From Chara braunii (Eukaryota > Streptophyta > Charophyceae > Charales > Characeae): a stretch of 28,717 nucleotides of DNA. Below the pieces are notes generated by a model, which searched no databases, had not been told where the DNA came from, and was given only the letters and a program-made list of their open reading frames with translations. This document shows positions 21,140-28,717 of the stretch, piece after piece. A program made the position numbers and the translations under genes. Location of the stretch: NCBI GenBank assembly GCA_003427395.1, contig BFEA01000184.1, positions 287,145 to 315,861 of the forward strand, given 5' to 3'. Positions within the stretch are counted from its first letter, which is position 1; every line of letters begins with the position of its first letter.

Positions 21140-21440
21140 TCCGATGGGAACCTCTACCCGCCCGTACCCACCCGTTTTTTTTTTCGGTCACCCGTACCTG
21201 CCCATACCCGTCTATTTTCTTTTTCTGGCTGCCCATACCCATTTTTGTTTTTTTACCCGTACCCCTACCTGCCCCTACCCACCCATGATCTCCAAAAAGG
21301 GCAATTGTGCCCGCCCTAACAACCACCACCTTTTGTTTGCGCCTGCCCATACCCAACTCCCCCTTCTGAAGGGGTACCCATACCCGCCGGTAACCTGGCG
21401 GTTACAGTTGGGTACGGCTGGGTACGGGCAACGGTTACCC
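21140..21440. repeat. Second C-rich ACCCGTACCC array with foldback
   Basis: Degenerate CCCGTACCC / CCCATACCC units like those at 20160-20470. They end in an imperfect foldback: 21374-21402, which contains GGGTACCCATACCCGCC and GGTAACC, faces 21409-21432, which reads GGTTAC, GGGTACGGC and GGGTACGGG. The ORFs of 79-127 codons here are low-complexity by-products. Confidence 0.75.
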
Positions 21441-21454
21441 ATTTGTGCTCTCTG

Positions 21455-22140
21455 ATCCTAACAACCTTCTAGCGTTCGGTGTTCATTGTATCCAACACGA
21501 TGACTCAAGATATAACCTGCCAAACAATCACAATGTCCCGAACTTCTCCTACTTCCTATGACACCACTTCCCCCTGTGCATGAAGTGGCCATCGTGTCCA
21601 ACCCGATGACCGGAAGTGCAAGGCGTGCAAAACATATACTGCGTGAGGTGGTGGTCGTGTCCAACCCGATGACCAGCCGAGCGAGATGCCCAAAACATCC
21701 CGTGATGAGGCCGTTGTGAATCCTTCCCGATAGCCTCATTGTGAATTCTTCCCGATAGCCTGCCATCGGCCCAAGTATCCAACACGATGAGCTAACGCCG
21801 AGATAACCTGGCCACAACGCACATTCCCGGGCAGGACCTTTCTGCGTGACCCGAAGGTAACCAGCTGTCGTTGTATCTTATGAGATGCTTACCGAAAGTC
21901 GTGGTGCCAATCGTGACGCCTGATCTATATTATGCTCGACCTCGGTGGTCGTGTCCTTAATATGGTCATCGCGTCCAACCCAACAATCAGTCGGGAAAGG
22001 TGCCAATGCATCCCGTCTATGAGGTTGTTGTGGTGTGCGGAACGATAGACTGCCCGGTGGGCGTCGTGTCCGACATGATGACTCAACCTCGGTGCATGAT
22101 TTGTGACGTCATGCCCACACAACAACCTCCCAGCGGTTGT
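21455..22140. repeat. Right copy of ~230-bp repeat and further palindromes
   Basis: 21455-21700 is a diverged direct copy of 19845-20090. Shared landmarks, in order, are AACCTTC, ATGACT, a GATATAACCTGCCAAACA-like string, CCCCTGTGCATGA, CCGATGACCGG and ACTGCGTGAGGTGGT. Further palindromes of the CGTGTCCAACCCGATGA type follow to about 22085, more diverged. The two copies flank the C-rich region at 20150-21440. Confidence 0.8.
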
Positions 22141-22554
22141 CGTCCTGCCATCCGTGATGCCTGAATTCTGGTAAACGACTGTGGTCATGACCAGACACTA
22201 TTCGACAGGTACTCCTTGCAGCAAATATCGCCTTGGGAACCGTTTGTCCGCGAAAGGTAACATCCGTCCTCTATGATGGACATTTTGGTCATCCAACTCG
22301 ACGACGACTGACTGTTTGCCACAACAGTGTCCGTCACAAAAAAATTTAGTCTGCTCTCTACAATAGTGCTTGTGGTCATCCAAGTCGAAAACGACCGACT
22401 GCTTGGCACATACGGAAGGTCGTCGGTATCGAACTGTTAGGGACATTGCATATTGCCTGTTTGTGAGTGGTGGACATAGGGTAATAAGCAATATCGGTGG
22501 CACATATAGAAAGTCGAAGACAACCGACTGTTTGGCACTTACGAACGGTCAGGT

Positions 22555-22680
22555 ACTTGACCGCGTGAATACACAGGGTATATATGCCTATCCCGAATAT
22601 GTGACGCACTAACCTAACACTTACGCATGGCCAGCCCGGACAGCGCGAATACACAGGGTACATATGTATATCCCGAAGAC
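22555..22680. repeat. ~81-bp direct duplication
   Basis: GCGTGAATACACAGGGTATA (about 22563) and GCGCGAATACACAGGGTACA (about 22644), each followed by TATG, then ATATCCCGAA or CTATCCCGAA. The second copy runs directly into the ~557-bp tandem array. Confidence 0.75.
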
Positions 22681-22701
22681 TGAAGACTACCTCCCCCTAT
22701 C

Positions 22702-24350
22702 AGGTGCCTAACCGAAGGAGCGGCAAATGGTGGTCAAGCAATGACATTGCTTGTAGTGTAGTATCAGGAAACAACAGTCTTCCATGTTCGAGGGAACTAC
22801 GACCTTCAAGGATACCTTCCGTCTGGGGAAGTTGTCGCGTGTCCTCTGCAATATTGTTTTCGGTGGTCCGGACTTCAAACTGCCGACTGTTTGGCACACG
22901 CTGAAGGTTCTCAACACAAACTGTCATGACAACATGCCAATGTTGTAGGTAGTCTCAGGAATTGGATGACGAGGCATTCAGAAGTCATCGTGTTCGACAC
23001 GATTAAGGTTACTGATGCTCGACAGGTGGACGGCATGGTGTCTCAGGAAAAGTGTCTCGTCGCAACCACATGGAGTAGTCATGTCTCTCCTATGATGTCC
23101 TTGTTCTGGATAGTGGATGATCGACTGTATGGCATATGTGCATGGTGGTCAATTCTGAAGACTGAAGACTGCCTCACTCTATCAGGTGCCTAACCTGCCT
23201 TATGTGCATGGTGGTTAGTCTCGAACACTGAAGACTACCTTGCCCTATCCGGTGCCTAACAGTAGGAGCGACAAATGGTGGACAAACAATGACATTGCAT
23301 CTAGTGTAGTATCAGGTGTCTGACCTTCCATATTTGAGGCAACGACGGCCTTCGACGACACTTTCCGTTTGGGGAAGTTGTCGCATGTCCCCTACAATAG
23401 TGTTTTTGGTGGTCCGGACTTCGAACTGTCGACTGTTAGGCACATAACGAAGGTTCTCAAAACGAATTGTCGCAACAACATGCCAATGTTGTTGGTAGTG
23501 TCGAGAATTGGATGCCGAGGCGTTCGGAAGTCGTCGTGGTCGACACGATTAAGGTTGCTGATGCCCGACATGGATTTGAAATCCAATGTCTTCGGCATAA
23601 TGACAATTGCAGCTGATTGTCATCGAAAGCGGTTGCAATTAGTAGTCATCATGTACAACACATAACCAATATCCTAAATCAATCAAAGTCAGAAACGGAT
23701 TACTACTAAAAGACGGGTCATAGCCTATTGCTCTGAAAATGGTGCGTCCACATTTTTGATCCGATGTTAATGATATGGTCAATTCCCAAAGACTAAAGAT
23801 TATCTCACCCTATCGGGTGCCTAACCGAAGGACGTGGCAAATGATGGATGAACGATGAAATTGGGTCTCATGCAGTGTCTTGATACAACCACCTTCCATA
23901 TTCTCCGGGCGACACCCTTCGTGGAAACCTTCTGTCTGGGGAAATTCTCACGTGTCCCCTACAATAGTGCTTTTGGTGGTCCGGACTTCGAACCATCGAC
24001 TGATTGGCACATTTCGGTGGTCCGAACTTCGAACTGGCGATTGTTTCGCACATACGAAAGGTTTTCAATACGAAATGTCGACAGCATGTCGATGTTGCGG
24101 GGAGTCTCAAGGATAGGATGACAAGGCGCTCGAAAGTCGTCGTGTTCGGCATAAGGAAGGTTTTGGATACCTGACATGGATTTGAAATTCAGTGTCTTCG
24201 GACAGTTGCAGATGACTATCATCGAGAGCGGTACTAATTAGTCATCATGTATGACAAAAATGTGGTGCTCTGAATCAATCAAAGTTACAAGAGACGGTCA
24301 TAGCCTTTTGCTCTGGAAAAATTGCGTTCACATTTCTGAACGGATATTAA
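22702..24350. repeat. ~557-bp tandem array, about three copies
   Basis: Copies begin GGTGCCTAACCGAAGGAG (22702), GGTGCCTAACAGTAGGAG (about 23260) and GGTGCCTAACCGAAGGAC (about 23817), giving spacings near 557. All contain, in order, TCTGGGGAAGTTGTCGC-like, GGTGGTCCGGACTTCGAAC, ACATGCCAATGTTG-like, a TCGTGTTCGACACGATTAAG-like palindrome, then TGATTGTCATCGAAAG or TGACTATCATCGAGAG in copies 2 and 3. Copy 1 differs in its second half, with two extra GACTGAAGACT..GGTGCCTAAC strings near 23160 and 23230. In copy 3, GGTGGTCCGGACTTCGAAC is itself duplicated. Short ORFs inside it are by-products. Confidence 0.85.
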
Positions 24351-24570
24351 TGATATGGGTCTATCATCATGCTTTTGGCAACCGTAGCGTCACGAATTTC
24401 TAAGATTGGTTATTTTTGTCTTCATAATACAAATTAATTCTGCAATTAAGTATTCCCCAGTCAATGTCCGACTGATGCGCTGAATGAATAATAACCCTTC
24501 GTTATATTCATCTCGAACAACAATGTGTTCCTGCCTTTACTATATTAACCGACTTATTTGTCCTCACAGA
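24351..24570. other. Upstream flank of the DUF7869-type gene
   Basis: AT-rich, no repeat recognised. The frame of the downstream gene is open back to 24484, but the ATG at 24571 begins a more protein-like sequence. No clear promoter element was assigned. Confidence 0.4.
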
Positions 24571-27518
24571 ATCATTATGCCTTACGACACTTCATATCAG
24601 AAAGTTAAATATCCAGCGCTGGCAAGTATGGACTGCGTAGTGTCTAACACACTACTCGATGAGACTTGTCATGCGGAGATGCACGACCTCGCTATATGCT
24701 CTCTCTATTCCGAAGATGTAATTCATGACAATATCTTCACCTTCAACACGCCTGCTCTTAAGAGGATGAGAGAGTTTGAATTTGATGTTGTTACTTGAGA
24801 GAGAAGCTCCCCTCTCGTTCAACGCCCACGAGCGACAATATCACCCGACTCCGATAATGCAGATCGTAAAGCTAACGATAGCGACGCTGACATGTCCACA
24901 CCTGATGTAGACCACGTTGTATGGGTGCCCAAAAATTTACTCGGGGATCCGGAGCCTGATGCTTCCCACAATTCTCTTGACTTTCGACTTGCGAGAGAAG
25001 ATTTGTCCTCATATGACGAAAAGGAAAAGGATGGGCGCTCGAGTGCTTCAAATCATTCTAGTGTCGATAGTTCTATTGACAAAGACAATTATCAATGCAA
25101 TGACAACAACAGCAACTCTGATCATTGTCATCGAAATCATAACGACAGTCATGACCTTGTTTCAAATTTTGATGACATATTTCCACAAAGATTGTCATCA
25201 GAAAAGTGTCCGTATACTTATCGAAGGAGAATGCCGAGATCAAACAACGCTTTGAGGTTCGTTCATCGGAAGTTGGTCAGGAAAGCGTTAGCAAGCGTTC
25301 GCGGAAAAGATTGTTGTAGACGAGAATGTTGTGCACACATGACCTTAGATGACACCAAAGTTGTTCGAAGTGCATATTACTCCAAGGACCACAAAAGCAG
25401 AGATGCGTGGTGGATTGAAACTTTGAAACGATTTACATTTGTAGAAGACAGAAAGGAGATTGTGCAACCAATTGTGGGGAAAAGAAAGGTGTGTAGTAGT
25501 GCATGGTGCTTCACGTTAGGTGTATATAAAAATACATTTATAAAGAAACGGATGACCTTGTCGAAAGGTCATGTCATGCCAGAGCATGGCAGCACTGGAC
25601 TCAGACGCACATCTGCTACGTATGCAACAATGTATGGTAAACTAAAGTCGTTTATACGTGACAACGGAGATTCTATGCCCAATGACATGAAAACGAGAAA
25701 TGAAAAATTGAGGGTAGTTTTGAGATTGTCCGCCTGCTACAATAAGGTGGAAGTTTATAAGTTGTTGAAGACGCAATTTGACAACATGGAGGTTCCAACT
25801 GTTTCTCCCAGGTGTTTTACAACATGTGGAAAACACACTTCTGGCATGCGTAATTTCATGATATTGAGCAAAATTTTACAAAATGTGAGAAGTGCGTGAA
25901 ATATAAAGAGTCTATCAATTCTGAAAAATACAAACGAGTACGTAAACATTTTGTTTCTGTGCGTGACAAGCATTTGGACCTTCAGCTCCAGCATCGGGCG
26001 GCTTACGAGGTGTGGAAGGATGAATCGAAAAGGCTGGCCGCAAACAGTTTGTGCATCATCATTGATGGCATGGACCAAAGTAAGACCAGAATTCCACATT
26101 TCGGTGGAGAAAATATATCAAAAACATTTTCTAATATCCCAATGTTGAAAACAAACTTGACAGTCATCATCACACACGGACGTTCCTCGTCTATCCACGT
26201 TCACATGTGGTTTTCTTGCTACCCACATGACTCGAATGTTGTTGTTCCATCCATCATGAAAGTCCTTCATGACGTTCATGCATCAAGCGGCTTGCCTCTA
26301 ACACTAAGGATACAATCGGATAACTGTTGGAGAGAGAACAAGAATAGATACGCGTTAGCGTTGGCCGCAACTTTGGTGAAATTCGGTTTCTTCAAAGAGG
26401 TTGAATTCGACTTCATGCTAGTAGGGCACACACACACAGATGTCGATGTCACTTTTAGTCACTTTTCCTTCAAGCTGAAAATGCATGATGCATATACTAT
26501 GGCTGATCTCTTTAACATTATTCTTCGTTCACAAACTGATCGTCCGTCATGTACGTTTATGAATGAAATTGCGAACTGAAGAAATGTTGTGAAACCATTT
26601 TTAGTGAAGAGGTTGACAGGTCACACTCGTCCACATGCATTTAGATTTTTTATGGAAGATGATAACCCTGTGTTCCAGTAGAAGGATTATTGTACGAGTC
26701 CTGAGTGGTGTTCTTCAGTTTACTGTTTTAAGAGAGATACAAACAAGAGATATGCAGGACTGCAATGGTCAATTCTCCCAATGTCTCTCACACCTGATCG
26801 AACTCACAACGATTTTGTTTCAGGTGTAGAAGGTGTGAAGACATTTGTTGATTGGTTACAGAACAAACAACACGAGGGGGTTCGAATGAAGGATGAGATA
26901 AACTTTTTGAAGGAGGGTGCGCTATCATACTGGAAAGGGTTTTTAGAAACAATTGAAATTCAATATGGGTCTGAATCTCGAAGGTCGTCGCTCGAGGCTG
27001 GCTTCTGGATGACAATGGAAGAAATTGTCAGGAACGATTCACAGGACATTGATATTGCTTTCCATATGAAAAATGACGAGAACAAAAAGTCACTTTTTGT
27101 AGGACCCGCTAATGAGCGTCCCAAACCAGAGTTGAACCCTGTGACAAACGTCGAAAAGGGTCAATTTGTTCTCTTATGTGCTTCACAAGATGATATGGAC
27201 GAAGGTGTTCCCGTGTTGATGGGAAGAGTTGTTTCCGCTGTTGACACCGACGTCAGATCACCGACTTTCAACCACATCCTCATTGAATATCGAGTACCAC
27301 AACCTGTCGTGAAATCACCCACTGTGCAATATACGAATGCGTGGAAGAAGACATGGAAGAAAGACAAAACGTCAGTTGAGCAATGACAGCATGCAGACTG
27401 TATTTTGTGCAAGTGGACATCAAAAATTTCGCAGTTGGAGAGCGGACTGCACATTCCAAAATTAGCCAGAGAAAAAGTTATGCTATGTCTTGGTCTTCCT
27501 GATGATGACGAACGTTAG
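24571..27518 (+). pseudogene. DUF7869-family presumptive transposase, decayed
   Basis: A long plus-strand gene followed across in-frame stops at 24796 (TGA), 25851 (TAA), 26577 (TGA), 26679 (TAG) and 27384 (TGA), and one frame change near 25810-25850. It finally ends at TAG 27516-27518. The N-terminus (24571-25200) is acidic, Ser/Asp/Asn-rich. A Cys-rich segment follows (CCRRECC, about 25309), then a helix-turn-helix-like block, WCFTLGVYKNTF then GHVMPEHGSTG, matching the amino-terminal part of this family. Then come CEKC (zinc-binding type, about 25880) and the DUF7869 core. Core motifs are IIIDGMDQSKT (Asp 26064), IQSDNCWRENKNRY (Asp 26319) and VGHTHTDVDVTFSHF (Asp 26439, 26445), candidates for an RNase-H-fold DDD/E site. 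The post-core tail (TGHTRPHAFRFF, YAGLQWSILP) also fits. The start choice (ATG 24571) is tentative. Role as a transposase is inference from the fold and the repeat context. Confidence 0.78.
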
Positions 27519-27669
27519 CGTTCCTGATGATCAAGAACTTTAGCCTTAATTTTATCTCATTCCAATATTGTTCGATCATATTTCGCAGTTTCACCGAATG
27601 ATCCAACCATTTGCGACCACAGGATGGTTGCCCAATGACATCGTATGGGGAAGAAACATGTGGAGTTAG
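27519..27669. other. Short spacer between two plus-strand ORFs
   Basis: The DDDER C-terminal codons are followed by a near-repeat of GTTCCTGATGAT (about 27497 and 27520). A stretch TTGWLPNDIVWGRNMW is readable at 27616-27663 but is too short to assign. An ATTTTTCAG string just after the following ORF's ATG could be a splice acceptor at 27708. Confidence 0.4.
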
Positions 27670-28224
27670 ATGGGGGCAATATTTTTCACTTCTGAAGTTA
27701 TTTTTCAGGATTCAATAGTCAGTGTCCGAGGTATGGACATCGTGCCGCACAATTGGGAACATTGCATGCGGCAGTCTCTCTACATTTGTGGTCGTCAGTG
27801 TTACGGGTCGGGAATGTATCCACAAGAGGTGCTCGCGCCATTTTCGCAGTTGTATTACTCTGCAGTAAAAGTCTACTACAATAATTTGAAGGTCATGACA
27901 TTGTTTTCTGCGGCGGCATGCATCCAAGGACGTTGCAAGGTGTCATTCCTTATTCATAATGACTATTCTGCAAGTGCAAGCACATTCAATGCAGATAACG
28001 TTGATGTGCAAAGGCTAGCAGAATCTCGGAGAGCGATTAGAGAACAACCGATGTTAAAAATATTAGTAGATGGTCTTGTTGACACGACAATCAAATATGT
28101 GCGACATCTCCTGTTGCGGGAATATGAGAGCATTGAAGCGCATGTAGAATGCAGGGACCCTGCACATCATGAACAAAATGATACCAGTGTTTTGGAAATT
28201 TGGACAGTTTACAATAGAAGATAG
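27670..28224 (+). CDS. Unidentified 184-codon ORF
   Basis: Open from ATG 27670 to TAG, preceded by an in-frame TAG immediately upstream. If the AG at 27707-27708 is a splice acceptor, the first 13 codons are intronic. Visible composition: Cys/Tyr-rich NWEHCMRQSLYICGRQCYGS, then an alpha-helical VLAPFSQLYYSAVKVYYNNL, and a C-terminal helix KILVDGLVDTTIKYVRHLLL. It shows no family signature I recognise. It follows the DUF7869 gene on the same strand, so it may be a second ORF of the same element or a remnant of another gene. Part of its 3' end is duplicated downstream. Confidence 0.4.
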   Translation: MGAIFFTSEVIFQDSIVSVRGMDIVPHNWEHCMRQSLYICGRQCYGSGMYPQEVLAPFSQLYYSAVKVYYNNLKVMTLFSAAACIQGRCKVSFLIHNDYSASASTFNADNVDVQRLAESRRAIREQPMLKILVDGLVDTTIKYVRHLLLREYESIEAHVECRDPAHHEQNDTSVLEIWTVYNRR

Positions 28225-28506
28225 TTAGCTTAGCTAAGTCCAAAGTATAATGGCAAAATGTTTCGTTTACTGCAAACCGGGGTTCTATCTGTCAGGATAT
28301 CAAACAGGAGTTACTTTAAATTAAGCACTCCGGTTTTTTTTTAAGGAACAACGCTTGGAGATGTAGGGGAACCTTGTACATCATGGAAAAAATATTAGCA
28401 CTGTTTCGGAAGATTAGACATTTTACAATTTTAGATTTTGAACTTCATGATAGCAGCTGTTGACTTAAAGTGAACTTAACTAAGTTAAAAGTATGATGGC
28501 AAAAGT
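28160..28506. repeat. Diverged ~215-225-bp tandem duplication
   Basis: First copy about 28160-28260, second about 28375-28506. Both contain CATCATG then AAAATGATACCAGTGTTTT or AAAATATTAGCACTGTTTC, TTTACAAT, and CTTAGCTAAGTCCAAAGTAT or CTTAACTAAGTTAAAAGTAT followed by ATGGCAAAA. The first copy overlaps the C-terminal codons and stop of the ORF ending at 28224, so the duplication included coding DNA. The second copy has an extra ~25-bp insertion. Confidence 0.75.
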
Positions 28507-28518
28507 TGGGTAACACGG

Positions 28519-28612
28519 TGTATACGTACGCGGGCTTCGTATGCACGTAAGCGCATACGTGTCACATACGTATGCGCGCGTACCCAAATTTAGGGTCCGC
28601 GTACGTGGTCCC
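28519..28612. other. ACGT-rich block with perfect hairpin
   Basis: Contains many TACGTA / GTACGC / GCATACG strings. The perfect 10-bp arms GCGCATACGT (28551-28560) and ACGTATGCGC (28568-28577) flank the 7-base loop GTCACAT. Alternating purine-pyrimidine runs around it could adopt unusual DNA structure. There is no gene. It could be a transposon subterminal region or a regulatory ACGT-core cluster. Confidence 0.7.
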
Positions 28613-28614
28613 AG

Positions 28615-28677
28615 GGGGCCGTTTCCCGGGTTTGTCTTGGCCTGGTAGGGGTTGGGGGGTGGGCGTTGGGATTGGTT

Positions 28678-28717
<40 letters not shown>
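28615..28717. repeat. G/T-rich tract ending in (GT)n
   Basis: A G-rich run (GGGGTTGGGGGGTGGGCG, about 28649-28666) leads into a GT dinucleotide tract that runs off the window end. Its full length is unknown. Confidence 0.97.

Noticed and set aside
21072-21455. 127-codon Pro/Tyr-rich ORF
   Set aside because: It translates the CCCGTACCC decamer repeat, giving PYPP-like low complexity in every frame.
27616-27663. TTGWLPNDIVWGRNMW as a second Ulp1 WLND motif
   Set aside because: The downstream sequence lacks the His, Asp and Cys motifs of the family.

Overview
The window reads as a TE-rich nuclear segment of a eukaryote, most likely a streptophyte (charophyte alga, bryophyte or fern-like plant; my guess is a charophyte such as Chara, low confidence). 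The reasons are long simple repeats at both ends, satellite DNA, MITE-like insertions, no bacterial operon structure, and two large, decayed, transposon-type genes facing opposite ways. No rRNA, tRNA or CRISPR array was recognised, and no ordinary host housekeeping gene.

Layout. 1-72 is an (AG)n tract; 157-274 a 59-bp tandem duplication; about 1085-2755 a degenerate ~70-85-bp satellite, split by a 313-bp MITE-like insertion at 2180-2492 and followed by a related AT-rich-core element (about 2775-3215). About 3.2-6.4 kb holds no recognisable gene. On the minus strand, 14123 down to 6544 appears to be one very long transposon-type gene in decay: a basic N-terminus, a conserved but unidentified module, a region with a ParB/sulfiredoxin-like motif order, a region resembling an amino-methyltransferase SAM-binding fold, a low-complexity/acidic tail, and finally an intact Ulp1/SENP (C48) cysteine protease exon with all catalytic residues. 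The upstream part holds at least 14 in-frame stops, mostly TGA, and several frameshifts; the protease exon holds none.

From about 14.28 to 24.25 kb lies a field of short imperfect palindromes (core GTCGTGTT-G/C-AACACGAC and diverged forms). At its centre is a large inverted repeat (about 16385-17227 against 17281-18385) that also contains a ~265-bp tandem duplication. The field continues through a duplicated ~230-bp block flanking a C-rich decamer-repeat region (20.15-21.44 kb), and ends in a ~557-bp-period tandem array (22.70-24.35 kb).

On the plus strand, 24571-27518 is a second decayed gene encoding a DUF7869-family, RNase-H-like presumptive transposase with putative DDD residues. It is followed by an unidentified ORF (27670-28224) whose 3' end is tandemly duplicated. 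The window closes with an ACGT-rich perfect hairpin and a (GT)n tract.

How the parts may work together (inference): a large mobile element or nest of elements, in which a chromosome-partition-like/methyltransferase-like/SUMO-protease polyprotein is divergently placed relative to a DUF7869 transposase gene, with a 10-kb palindrome field between them. Whether the two genes belong to one element is not shown by the sequence.
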